A stretch of DNA of 64,000 nt, taken from the NCBI GenBank assembly GCA_963995525.1, contig OZ023217.1:20484773-20548772 (forward strand). Reading direction: 5' to 3'. This stretch comes from Escarpia spicata. Taxonomy: Eukaryota > Annelida > Polychaeta > Sabellida > Siboglinidae. Under the pieces are notes generated by a model that saw nothing but the letters and a program-made list of their open reading frames with translations, was not told where the DNA came from and made no database searches. Positions 25,357 to 34,689 of this stretch are shown here, in pieces; the stretch's first letter is position 1; every line of letters starts with the position of its first letter. The translations under genes were made by a program, and so were the position numbers.

Positions 25357-25540
25357 CTGTCGTCGCTGGTCCTTCTGTATTTTTCTTTGGCATCGCCAGT
25401 AGTGAATAAGGACTTGACAATACGTAAATCAGCAGGTGTATGTGCTCCAATGTCGATTTTAGCTGACCTAAGGGCATTTTCCATGATGTACTTCCGTTTC
25501 CTGTTATCATTTGCTGACCTAAGCACCCCTAGCGGAGAGA
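25357..25540 (-). other. Possible exon upstream of the minus PolB
   Basis: One minus-strand frame is open with NRKRKYIMENALRSAKIDIG and TPADLRIVKSLFTT and ends at a donor, ACAG|GTGAAT, after position 25,357. The next good acceptor is the PolB one at 25,157. The frame that joins PolB in phase, however, is a different one (ending KDQRRQ), so the splice relation is unclear. The segment recurs in inverted orientation at 41,640-41,870. The plus frame is also open, so its coding strand is not settled. Confidence 0.4.
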
Positions 25541-25667
25541 AATGGACCTAACCGTCTCATCTAAGTTGAGAACTATGAGAGAAAATAACCCAACAACATA
25601 TAATCAAAGTAGAAGCTGTTTATTTACTTATTGATACATATATATTCAGTAGGAAGAAAGTCTTTGT

Positions 25668-25870
25668 TTACTCATCATCATCCATACAGAAATATCCATC
25701 GTCGACAATATCTCCATAATGATCAAATCCCCAATTGTCAATAGGAGGCGGCGACGCAGGTGGGCTAATGTCATACCACGGTGATGGTGGTAGTACGAGT
25801 GGGCGTTTTTTTTATCTCCTCGAGGGTTTGGTAGAAATACCAATGATGTTCATCTCGAAGCTCTTCTTCT
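25668..25870 (-). other. Exon-like acidic/proline-rich segment with a frameshift
   Basis: An acceptor TTACAG precedes position 25,870. The minus-strand reading gives EEELRDEHHWYFYQTLEEIK. After a run of eight A (plus-strand T run, 25,806-25,813), the +1 frame continues with RPLVLPPSPWYDISPP and an acidic tail ending DDDE at a stop (25,668). One base too many in the homopolymer separates the two frames, a common assembly or mutation error. It probably belongs to the minus-strand transcript that includes the two-exon gene at 26,545-26,925. Function unknown. Confidence 0.45.
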
Positions 25871-25889
25871 CTGTAAGGTAAGTATTAAA

Positions 25890-26525
25890 ACTTTTAAAAC
25901 TATACCAATGAGACGTTAAATCTTACACACATACAGTGTTATAACCAGACACAGCGTTGCTAGGCAACCACAAGCTATTTTGAGTGCGTGGACGGACGAG
26001 GGGAAGTCAGCCAGATCAGAACTAGGTCAGAACTAGCTCGTTTATGAATAGGAATTAAAACTGAACACATAAACGAAATCTTGAAAACAGTCAATTATTT
26101 TTAACTATGCAACATCCTGTTAACGAAGTGTCTTGTGACCCATGCTTCCCGTCCTGCAACTATTTTTACTATGTAACATCCTGTCTTTAACGAAGCGGCG
26201 TCTTGTGTCGTGTAAGAGGAAGTTGCCGAGGAGAGAACTATTTTTACTATGTAAACATCCTGTGAGAACTAACGGGGAACGTCTATGAATAAATAGTCAC
26301 CGAGAACATAATTAGGTTATTAATAACGTACACACACACACACACACACAGTCCTAGCTAACCAACCTAGAATGATACATGAAAATAATATAAACTTTGA
26401 AAGTTATAGGAATGAGACGTTAAATGTTACACAGGAGAGGTATTTAAAACACTGTCATTGATCCATTTCGTCTCTGGTATAGTTCTGCTACATATAACCA
26501 GACTCTGCTTTGCTAGGCAACAATA
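25890..26525. repeat. Degenerate direct duplication
   Basis: The stretch containing ATGAGACGTTAAAT and then ATAACCAGAC and TTGCTAGGCAAC occurs at about 25,905-25,980 and again at about 26,410-26,522. Between them, variants of CATCCTGT and TAACGAAG recur. No gene is seen in the spacer. Confidence 0.6.
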
Positions 26526-26544
26526 ATAATAATAATTTGAACAC

Positions 26545-26925
26545 TTAAGTGTACTCCAAGTCCGATTCCGTATAATCCTCCGTCTCTTCTTTTTCTTCTT
26601 CTTCCTCGTATTCTTCACCGTGTTCTTTAGCTGCTTCTCGTGCAGCGCTAAAAGATGATATAGACAACTGTTAGATGTGATAAATGAATAATTATGGGTA
26701 ATTATATACTTTTCAAACTTTTCATATATGTAACAGAACTAGTGGTTAAATATGAAGAACTTCTAAGAACGCTGTGTAATTACTTGAATGAAGTAAATAC
26801 ATAGTCATAAAAACGGATGACATCAAGTAAATAATAGATACTCACATCTTCCTTTCTATTTCTTTCTGTTTCTCTTCCCATTCTTCTCGTATTTTAGCCC
26901 AGGGTATAACTCCACCTTCAGCCAT
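26545..26925 (-). CDS. Small two-exon acidic protein (60 aa)
   Basis: Exon 1 (26,925-26,846) starts ATG and encodes MAEGGVIPWAKIREEWEEKQ and six more residues, then ends at GTGAGT. Exon 2 (26,647-26,545) follows an acceptor TTTTAG, keeps the reading frame (phase 2 codon completed by one base) and ends EETEDYTESDLEYT with a TAA. The intron is 198 bp. The product is highly charged, helical in its N-terminal half and acidic in its C-terminal half. No family was recognised. It is the first gene of the leftward transcription unit, divergent from the RPA-like gene across about 660 bp of control DNA, so it may be an early regulatory or scaffold protein (inference). Confidence 0.6.
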
Positions 26926-27267
26926 CTTTCTTTGTTGTTGTTGTTGTTGTTGTTCTGATTGTTATGAAATGAATTGAAAAGTTAACGCACGAACTTTCAA
27001 GACACCCAGTCAACTTCCCGCGTCATAACGAGACGCCTAATTAGTTCCCTTGGTGGAACATTAACTATTTTAACGAGACGTCCCGTCACGGATTAGTCTT
27101 CCTGTTTTTAATGAACCATCTGTTTACGGTTAAAGGATGTACATCCTGTCTTTCTTTGTCTTCGCTAAACTAGTCCGTAAAATATATGCCGACATCCCGG
27201 GCATCTTATTAAAGACAGGAAAATGCTCTGTAAGAATAGTACTACATCCTGCAGCTGTCTTATCGTC
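26926..27267. promoter_or_regulatory. Intergenic control region between divergent units
   Basis: It contains a (GTT)n/(CAA)n run next to the minus-strand start at 26,925 and scattered ACATCCTG and TTTCTTTGTC words. No minus-strand TATA box was found. Confidence 0.35.
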
Positions 27268-27494
27268 TACCTAACATCCTCTCGCAGTCACGAGAATGAT
27301 GACTGGTCGCTTTCTTTGTTTGCTCCGTAAAAATAGATGATTGACAGCTTTAACGGTCCGCCTAACATCCGCCTACAGTCACAAGACCGATGATTGGACA
27401 TTTGTCTTTGTTTGCTGTAAAATAGTTGATTGACAGCTTTATCTCTAACGTCCTGACTAACAGTCACAAGACTGCTGACCGGACACTTTCTGTG
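27268..27494 (+). promoter_or_regulatory. Tandem enhancer-like repeats upstream of the early promoter
   Basis: Three diverged units of about 80-90 bp begin at about 27,270, 27,361 and 27,447. Each contains a CAGTCACNAGA word and GATGA(C/T)TGG or its variant, and the first two contain TTTGTTTGCT and TTGATTGACAGCTTTA-like sequence. The last unit abuts the TATA box. Tandem units in front of a TATA box are typical of viral early promoters; the role is inferred. Confidence 0.6.
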
Positions 27495-27502
27495 TATATA
27501 AA
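27495..27502 (+). promoter_or_regulatory. TATA box of the RPA-like/early cluster
   Basis: TATATAAA lies 86 bp upstream of the ATG at 27,588 and directly downstream of the tandem repeat units. Confidence 0.7.
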
Positions 27503-27587
27503 CCCAGGGAAAATTGTAGAAAACATAACAACTCTCGCTCTCAATCGTTCGATCATCTTCAAGCATTCTTCGTGAATCAGCAACAAG

Positions 27588-28079
27588 ATGGCGACCGCTA
27601 AGGCAACCTCCTACAACACGATCGATCTGACAGTTCTCGAAACGGTCAGTGATGGTTGCTATGCATTCGATAGACCTCTGAATATTGTAACATACGCTCT
27701 GAATTCGAAATATATATGCTACCCGTCTTGTCTTCAGTGTACCCGCAAAGTTTTGCTTGAAACGAAAGGTCATCACACTGTCAAGTCATGTCCGGTTCAT
27801 GGCCGCCAAAAGGGCGCTCCTGTATATAAATACTGTATGGGCATATTGTTGGGTGAACGAAAAGGCGTTGAATTGTGGGTCACAGCTTTTGACGTCATAA
27901 CCCAGCGGGTTGTAGGCGATGTGTCGGCCAATGAGTACATGTCACTGAAAACAGACGAAGAGCGTCACGGTGTATTGAGCGTCCTGTTCGGCAAAGAGGC
28001 TAGGGTGACTATCAGAAAGTCATCAAAAGGCGGTTACGTGAACTATTCCGTGACAGCACTGGAAGTGATTGACCAGTAA
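27588..28079 (+). CDS. RPA-like single-stranded DNA-binding protein (OB fold with zinc ribbon)
   Basis: The 163-aa protein resembles the C-terminal OB-fold domain of replication protein A (Rep_fac-A_C). It has a zinc-ribbon-like insert with CYPSCLQCTRKV and CPVHG as candidate ligands (Cys-x2-Cys ... Cys-x2-His), then YKYCMGILL, ELWVTAFDVI and GDVSANEYMSL in the order of that domain. In the cell such domains coat ssDNA. Beside a protein-primed polymerase that displaces a strand, an ssDNA-binding protein would do the job the adenovirus DBP does (inference). It is the first gene after the repeat-TATA promoter. The ATG at 27,588 lies in a good context and there is no upstream alternative. The frame is intact. 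Confidence 0.7.
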   Translation: MATAKATSYNTIDLTVLETVSDGCYAFDRPLNIVTYALNSKYICYPSCLQCTRKVLLETKGHHTVKSCPVHGRQKGAPVYKYCMGILLGERKGVELWVTAFDVITQRVVGDVSANEYMSLKTDEERHGVLSVLFGKEARVTIRKSSKGGYVNYSVTALEVIDQ

Positions 28080-28157
28080 CTGCAACAAGGTGTTTTGTCA
28101 CCGGAAATGACCAGGTTGTAATTTCATATGTTGTAGTTTGAACATCTGTCCGAGTGT

Positions 28158-28388
28158 ATGGATGACAGCCATGTCAAATCACCGTTGGCCGAGGGATCGC
28201 AAACTCTGAAAAGATGTCTGACTTATTCGAATGTCAGCGATGGCGATGATGATGCAAGTGACTTTTTTTGTGGGTTGTGTAGATGGAGTAGTGATGACGA
28301 CGACGACGACGATGTTGTTCACTGTAGTAGAGATTTACGGGAGAGCGTAGAGAAGATCAATGCCATTAAAAAAGCTCGGAGGAAATGA
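28158..28388 (+). CDS. Small acidic Cys-containing protein (76 aa), unknown
   Basis: Not recognised. It has an Asp-rich centre (a run of seven Asp after WSS), a FFCGLCRW Cys-x2-Cys pair, another Cys in VVHCSRD and a basic C terminus KKARRK. The last codons overlap the next gene's start in an ATGA arrangement (28,385-28,388). Such overlap suggests both proteins come from one mRNA by reinitiation, or from alternative splicing. Confidence 0.5.
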   Translation: MDDSHVKSPLAEGSQTLKRCLTYSNVSDGDDDASDFFCGLCRWSSDDDDDDDVVHCSRDLRESVEKINAIKKARRK

Positions 28389-28690
28389 TAGACGAAGATG
28401 TATTTATAGCGACTATCTCCAACGCCTGCGTGCTCTACGCATCCAAGTCAATGTGTCGTGAATACGAAGGCCTTCGCAAGTCACTGTACACCCTGGATCA
28501 GAGCAGAATCCTGAATGCTCTGAATGAGGCATTGGACCAAATCGCATATGCATCGCACACACCGGAGTGGGGTGACTATACCATCCCACGAGTGAAAGAG
28601 ACTCTGCGTGCGCGAGGTATATCCTTGCTGAACGAAGGTAAGGAGGTGCTGGCGAGAGCTAGTCTCAAAAAACAAGAAGACTTCACGTAG
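28385..28690 (+). CDS. Accessory protein, member 1 of a three-paralog family (101 aa)
   Basis: Not a known family. It aligns with the next gene over its length: NACVLYASKSM against NACIRRVANRL, and TIPRVKETLRARGI against TIPRVEAILRTCGI. The predicted fold is mostly helical with no membrane segment. The start ATG overlaps the previous stop. The GGTAAGG at about 28,638 could serve as a splice donor to the acceptor at 29,096, so shorter spliced products are possible. Confidence 0.6.
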   Translation: MIDEDVFIATISNACVLYASKSMCREYEGLRKSLYTLDQSRILNALNEALDQIAYASHTPEWGDYTIPRVKETLRARGISLLNEGKEVLARASLKKQEDFT

Positions 28691-28693
28691 GAA

Positions 28694-28984
28694 ATGAAGG
28701 ACTTGTACCTGTTGTCCACAACTGCAGCCAACGCCTGTATCCGTCGTGTAGCCAACAGACTGGACCGTACCTTCGAAGATCAAGACGTTGACCTGTACAG
28801 AGTGAGCAGTGAATTGATCTATGACACTTTGAAGTGGACAGTGAGACATATGAGATTTAAAGCGGACTTTCCGGTGTGGGCACATGATACTATACCACGT
28901 GTCGAAGCCATCCTGCGCACTTGTGGCATAACACCGACGTCTGACGTCATGACGTCGAGGCCATCCTACCCACTTGCTCCCTAA
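28694..28984 (+). CDS. Accessory protein, member 2 of a three-paralog family (96 aa)
   Basis: It begins three bases after the previous stop. It shares the ordered motifs ANAC, a Leu-rich helix, FPVWAHDTIPRV and LRTCGI with member 1, pointing to tandem duplication of an ancestral gene inside the element. After TIPRV the downstream noncoding DNA repeats the sequence GACGTCATG...CATCC, so the end has been reshaped by local duplication. Function unknown. Confidence 0.6.
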   Translation: MKDLYLLSTTAANACIRRVANRLDRTFEDQDVDLYRVSSELIYDTLKWTVRHMRFKADFPVWAHDTIPRVEAILRTCGITPTSDVMTSRPSYPLAP

Positions 28985-29096
28985 CACTGACGTCATGTCA
29001 CCTGTGTGGTAATTAACAACGGCGTCTGACGAGAACTAAAACTGTCGCTTATACTCATCATCATATAACCTTGTTCTTTTGTATTGTGTTTAATAG

Positions 29097-29705
29097 GACG
29101 ACGGTGAATTAGCGCGAATACGTCGTGTTTATACGGACGACGACGATGACGTCGATGATACGTCAATGAAAAACATTACGTGGGCACCGAAAAAAAAGAT
29201 AAGTGTTGAGGTACCCTTGCGTCGTCGCCTTCTCGAGATGCTGCACGAGCGTCGTAAGCAGCGCCCTCACACGTCGTCACCGACATTCGACATGACGTGT
29301 GATGACGTCACCCCTGTCGCGTCACCATCTCTTGAGTTGTCTCTACAGATGACCTGCCTCGACGATGATGACGACACAACAACATCACCATCGACAGAAT
29401 ACGAAGAGCTCCAGACGGGTAGATTGATATTTGATCTATCACCCCATGGACTCTTAATATGGGCGACATTTTTGGATTGTATTCCGTTAGGGTATAGAGA
29501 GCCGTTTGATGCTATGGCGTCTCTACAGAACGATATAGCGCGTTTGTCTAACGCGTTGTATTCGTCGACGCCGACTACACTGAAGGAAGCGGTGCGACGC
29601 TGTTGTCTTGACATTGCACGGAATATAACCCGTGACGAACACATCGATGCTGTGGCATCTAGTATCCGTAGTCAGCATTATAATCATGTACAATTCGAAA
29701 ATTAG
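29097..29705 (+). CDS. Accessory protein, distant member 3, likely a downstream exon (about 200 codons open)
   Basis: An ATG at 29,166 gives 179 aa, but the frame is open back to a strong acceptor (TTCTTTTGTATTG ... TTTAATAG) ending at 29,096. Those 23 upstream codons are acidic and natural-looking, so a spliced N terminus is likely. The protein has a basic start, an acidic Thr/Ser-rich middle (LDDDDDTTTSP) and a helical C-terminal third where LSNALYSSTPTTLKEAVRR and LDIAR align loosely with the helices of the two preceding paralogs. No known domain was recognised. It ends 20 bases before a conserved hairpin. Confidence 0.5.
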   Translation, partial: DDGELARIRRVYTDDDDDVDDTSMKNITWAPKKKISVEVPLRRRLLEMLHERRKQRPHTSSPTFDMTCDDVTPVASPSLELSLQMTCLDDDDDTTTSPSTEYEELQTGRLIFDLSPHGLLIWATFLDCIPLGYREPFDAMASLQNDIARLSNALYSSTPTTLKEAVRRCCLDIARNITRDEHIDAVASSIRSQHYNHVQFEN

Positions 29706-29715
29706 TTGTGTAGAA

Positions 29716-29784
29716 GGTTGCTATGACAAAGAGGAAATGCACCTCTACGTTGTTTGAGGTTAGTGGCGCCTCGTCATAGTAACC
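29716..29784 (+). other. Structured 3'-UTR hairpin, copy 1
   Basis: The outer arms GGTTGCTATGAC and GTCATAGTAACC pair at 11 of 12 positions (29,716-29,727 with 29,773-29,784). Inside, CCTC and GAGG form a second helix around the loop TACGTTGTTT, and GGCGCC closes the 3' side. The core AAGAGGAAATGC recurs in copy 2 at 34,552-34,600, where the inner helix is CCCC/GGGG. This is a compensatory change that supports base pairing. Confidence 0.7.
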
Positions 29785-29790
29785 TTAACA

Positions 29791-29835
<45 letters not shown>
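29791..29835 (+). repeat. (TAG)n microsatellite
   Basis: About 15 tandem TAG triplets in the 3' UTR, between the hairpin and the polyadenylation signal. Confidence 0.95.
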
Positions 29836-29836
<1 letters not shown>

Positions 29837-29868
29837 TTTCGATTTATGCTTGTGTATCTTTAGTGAGA

Positions 29869-29874
29869 AATAAA
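29869..29874 (+). terminator. Polyadenylation signal ending the early cluster
   Basis: AATAAA is preceded by GCTTGTGTATCTTTAGT. The same upstream word, GCTTGTATCTTTAGT, precedes the AATAAA at 41,466 at the end of the late cluster, so both transcripts share a 3'-end module. CA repeats follow at about 29,950-29,980. Confidence 0.65.
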
Positions 29875-29946
29875 AGGTGTATGTAATAGTCTTCTTGGTT
29901 GTCTGTTGTTGTTTCATTTCAAAGAGTGACTTTGCGGTACACGACG

Positions 29947-29977
<31 letters not shown>

Positions 29978-30125
29978 ATACATACAGTTATCGATTTATA
30001 TGTAGTCCACGTTATCACATAGTGTCTCCTGCATAGATAATGTTTACACCACCACCACCACCACGTATGATATATAGAAATAGGCAAGGTTCCTTCGTCC
30101 TTCAGTTGTAGGTGGATGCGGCGTC

Positions 30126-33100
30126 ATGAAGAAGCACGTTTGTCGTCACTGCGGTATCGTCAGCGATACATACGACGATCTGGAACGTCACATCCACCTA
30201 AGTCATTCATCCTTTCAGTCACTCGTCGAAGACGATCATGCCTACTACAGCAAAGCACCGTCGCGAGTGGCGCCATCTGCTGAATCCAAAAGAACCACCC
30301 TGCGATGTCAGGTATGTTCAAAAGAGTTCGCGAGACGATACACCTTTTTACGTCACATGAAGATGTCATGTGGTAAGGTACCCGTGGAGAAAAACCACCG
30401 CTGCGAGATTTGCGCACGTGAATTCGCGAGACGTGACAACTTGTTACAACATATGTATGTATGTAGAAGACGAGAAGAAGAAGTCACGAGGAAGAGGAGG
30501 AAGCCACCCAAGCGAGCGAGACGCGAAGAGCAACCACGTGACGACGTCGCCATCGATCCCATACATCCTCCCTCGCAACTCCCCTTGGCCGATCATCTGT
30601 CTAGTGATCTGCGAGATGTCGTTCGAGACCACTGGTCGACCATCAGAAGCCACGTGATCAGAGGACCCGTTCAGTGCACTTTCAATTACAGGGTAACGAA
30701 ACCGGACACGACTCATCTAGAACCGTCCTTGAAGATCATGTTTCAACAACAGAAACACACCTTAAAGATTAATCTTAGTTACGGTTTTGTGTTGAGGAAC
30801 AAGATCACCAATAGACTCCGGTATTAACATTCGTCATGTAACTGTTGCGGACGTTACCTTCATGAACCGTGTCTGATTACCAACGCCGAAGACTTTGATG
30901 CATTTCTGGAGCGTATCTGAGAAACAGACGTGTTGCAGTGGGCTATCAATCAACGTCCGAACAGTCAATGGGTATGCGAGGCGGTCACGAACGTCACCTT
31001 CTTCGTCAACCACATCGTACAGCATCCTATAGGATGCGTGGACATCACCCTTTCCAGGTACATCAAGAAGAACCATGCCGTCATCGGACTGGAAAGAGAA
31101 GGCAACAACAACAAGAAGTACACCGACAATATGTGGTTCTTCCGTTGTCTGGCTCTGCATCGTGGATGTGACCCACGTTACCTGGAACCCACTGTGAAGG
31201 TACTCTACGAGAAGTACGACCACGAAGACGGAGGAGTGTCTATGAAAGACTTTGAGGGAGTGACGATGGACGACCTCTATCGGACCGAGACCACCTTTGA
31301 GATCAACGTGTGCGTCTACACCCTCATCGAACCAACGGAAGTAGAAGGTGGAAAGACGACCGCCGAGCTCGTACGTCGTTCATTGTGTCACTATTCCGAT
31401 ACCTTGTACGTCAATGTGTACGAGACACACTTTTCCTATATACAAGACATCAGTATGTACTGTCACTCTTATCGTTGCAGGAAATGCGGTGACTCGTTGT
31501 GGAAAGACGCGTACCGACTAGAGAGACACGAGCGCACGTGTAAGGGCGGCGTGCGAAAGATCTATCCCGATGGTGTCTGCCGTCCGACGCCGACAGTCTT
31601 CCAGCGTTTGGACGACGAAAACATTCATGTTCCCGAGTGCTTGCGCTACTACCCCTATCGTGCTACCTTCGACTTCGAGTCCTGGTTCGATACGTCACAC
31701 CTTCCGTCGGATGGCGACAAGGTACATTGGGTGTCTCGTCACGTACCGTTGAGTGTGTCACTGGCGAGTAACGTACCTGGATTCGAAGAAGTGCGATGTC
31801 TTATCACCGATGGTGATAGCGACAAGTTGGTGTCCGACATGATGTCCGTCCTTCAGTCTATGAGCAGTGCTGCCTACGAAGTCATGATAGACGATTACGA
31901 GAGCGTCCTTCGAGAACTCGCGGAAGCGATCGCCATCTGGGACGAGCACGAGGCGGCGGCGGAGGCGGCGGCGGACAACGAGTCTAAGCGACGACCGACC
32001 AATCGCTACAAGACACTTGCCCGTCATCGGATTCAACTCGAGCAGGTACGATCTGAACGTCATCAAACAGTTCCTGGTATCCTACTTCCTGTCCACACCG
32101 GAAGAAAGAGAGGAGGAGGAGGAGGAGGAGGAGGAGGAGGAGGAGGAGGAGGGTCCTGGAGACTTTCACGTGATCAAACGCGGCAACACGTTTATGTGTC
32201 TATCGACGGATGACCTGAAATTCCTCGATATGACTCATTATATCGCCCGGGATTCTCGTACGATAAGTACCTGAAAGCGTACAGTTGGTCACTTCCCGTA
32301 CGAATACATGGACAGGTTGGAGAGACTCGATGACACCGCTCTGCCTCCCAAAGAGGCTTTTTTCAGTCAACTGAAGAACGAAGGTATTTCCGACGAGGAC
32401 TATACCCGGTGTCAAGAGGCGTGGCGAGACAACGACATGAAGACGTTGCGAGATTTTCTCGTCTGGTATAACAACAGAGATGTCGTACTGTTCTTGGAGG
32501 CCATCGACAAACAGTTTGCCTTCTACCGACAACGCGGTCTCGACATGTTCAAACAAGCCATCAGTATACCCGGTTTGACCTTGGCCAACCTGTTCAACCA
32601 TGTACTGGAGAAAACCTTCTTCACGCTCTTCAACGAGACGAACAAGGATGTCCATCAACTGGTCAGAGATAACATCGTCGGAGGACCTTCGCTCATCTTC
32701 ACCAGACATCACGAGAAAGAGCTCACGAAGATACGTCGGAACGATTACGGTGATGCGGCTCGAACGTGTCAGTCCATTCTGGGATATGATGCGAATGCAT
32801 TGTATCTGTGGTCTCTATCGCAGGACATGCCGACGGGATGGTACACGCGACGACGGGAAGAGAAGGAGTTCCGACGGGAAGCAGCACAGCCCACCGGAAA
32901 GATGGCCGCCGAATGGCTGTCGTGGGAGTCCGAAAGCACGGGACGCGTCATACGTCACCAGTCCAACCGTCGAGAGAAGCGCATCGGTAAACTCCTGGTG
33001 GACGGTTGGTGCAGTGAAACAGAGACGGCCTATCAGTTTCACGGATGCTTCTATCACGGATGTCCGTGGATCGGTCTTGAGGTCAACGACCTCAACGGGA

Positions 33101-34518
33101 AACCCATGACTCAACTGCTCGCCGAAACACGAAAGAACACGAGCTACCTTCGTCACTTCGTCAGGGTCGTCGAGATATGGGAATGTGAGTGGAAGGTCAC
33201 GAGACGCGATCCGTGTGTGAAACTGTTTCTGGATGCCAACTTTCGTCGCCGTCGCCGCTGCGTGCCATGGAAGATGACGTCACAAGAGATCCTGACAGGG
33301 GTACGCAATGGGAGGGTTTTCGGAATGATTCAGTGCGACATTCGTGTACCGGAGGAATTGCGCGCGCGCTTTGCCGAGATGCAGCCCATCTTCAAGAACA
33401 TTCACATGACCCGCGATGACCTCGGATCGTACATGCGTCGATACGCCGAAGAACACAACATCATGAAAACCCCGCGTCGCATGCTCATCGGAAGTTATCG
33501 TGGAGATAAGATCTTGCTCGCTACACCTCTCTTGCGATGGTATCTGGAACACGGACTCGAGGTGACCCACGTCTATCAGGTCATCTAGTACACACCGATC
33601 GCCTGCTTCCGACGATTCGGTGAGGCGGTGTCCACTTCGCGTCGCGAAGGAGACGTCCACCCCGACAAGGCCATGATCGGGGACACCAACAAACTTATGG
33701 GGAATTCTTCGTATGGGAAATGTATAACCAACGTCGATAGACACCGCGAAGTCAGCTATTGCACGGAGAAGAGGGCGTCGAACGCGATCAACAATCGTCG
33801 CTTCCGCCAACTCGACGTCGTGACCGACGATGCGTACGAGATAGAGATGCACAAGTACACCGTCAAATACACCCTGCCCACACACGTGGGAATCTTCATG
33901 TTGCAGTGGGCCAAACTGTGCATGTTGGAGTTCTACTACGAATTCATGGTCAGGTACGTGGAACTTCCGCTCTTCGAGTACTGCGAAACCGATACGGACA
34001 GCGCCTATTTGGCTCTAGCAGGTGAGTCCGTCGATGACCTCGTGACCCCGGAACTACGCGAAGACTACTTTCGTCACCGCTCCGAATGGCTTCCGTCCGA
34101 ATGTTGCGATGATCATCGGACCGAGTACGTGCTCTGTCGACTGGCCGGACGTCCGTGGAGCGGTACCGAGACGTGTTGCGAGGCGCGCAAGGCGTACGAC
34201 AAGAGAACACCTGGACTCTTCAAGGTCGAATGGTCCGGCGACTGTTTCCTGGGTCTGTGCAGCAAGACCTACTATTGTTCGGGTACGGTCGATAAATACA
34301 GCACCAAGGGTCTGAACAAGCGACTCAACACCGTCGATAAGCAGGCGTTCCCTGACGTGCTGACCAATCGACGGAGCGGGAGCGGAAACAACCGTGGGTT
34401 CCGGGTGAATAAGTCGTCCGTGTTGACGTACATGCAGGAACGCGCGGCTTTGACCTACTTCTACGCCAAGCGCGTGGTCCACGAGGACGGAGTCACAACG
34501 GGACCGGTGGACGTGTGA
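30126..34518 (+). pseudogene. Protein-primed DNA polymerase B with N-terminal zinc fingers (broken)
   Basis: This enzyme copies the element from its ends using a protein primer. The N terminus has three Cys2His2/Cys2HisCys fingers: C6-C9-H22-H27, C61-C64-H77-C82 and C93-C96-H109-C113. Later come Exo I ATFDFESWFD (about 31,665), Exo II GFNSSRYDLN (about 32,025), Exo III YNNRDVV (about 32,470), motif A YDANALYLWSLSQD (about 32,785), motif B NKLMGNSSYGK (about 33,690) and motif C YCETDTDS (about 33,980). Then follow LFKVEW and GLCSKTYYC. Breaks: TAA at 30,825, TGA at about 30,918, a frameshift near 32,013, frameshifts near 32,243 and 32,290, and TAG at 33,586. All catalytic motifs survive, in contrast to the minus copy. 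Codons mostly end in G or C. A (GAG)n run at about 32,108-32,150 encodes a Glu tract. Short introns were considered for the stops but no convincing sites were seen. Confidence 0.95.
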
Positions 34519-34551
34519 TGACGATTGCCGTGCAGCACGCCGAAACACTAC

Positions 34552-34600
34552 TGACACAAAGAGGAAATGCGCCCCTACGTTAGTTGGGGTTATAGGCGCC
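34552..34600 (+). other. Structured 3'-UTR hairpin, copy 2
   Basis: The sequence GACACAAAGAGGAAATGC, an inner CCCC...GGGG helix around TACGTTAGTT and a GGCGCC end correspond position by position to copy 1 at 29,725-29,770. A GCGCC/GGCGC pairing is possible outside the inner helix. It lies 33 bp after the PolB stop. Confidence 0.7.
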
Positions 34601-34689
34601 GCTTTGCTGTCACGTGGTTAGTAGGCGGACAGTAAACAACAAAAAAGTTACTTAGACAGATGTCACGCAATCGGTCATCATAGACCATC

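Noticed and set aside
27588..29705. An Rb-binding LxCxE motif in the early proteins, as in adenovirus-like oncoproteins
   Set aside because: I looked through the small early frames and found no LxCxE.
30828..30929. Intron hypothesis for the stops in the plus PolB N-terminal half
   Set aside because: The sequence between the stops is homologous to the minus PolB in the same frame, so it is coding sequence with nonsense changes, not an intron.
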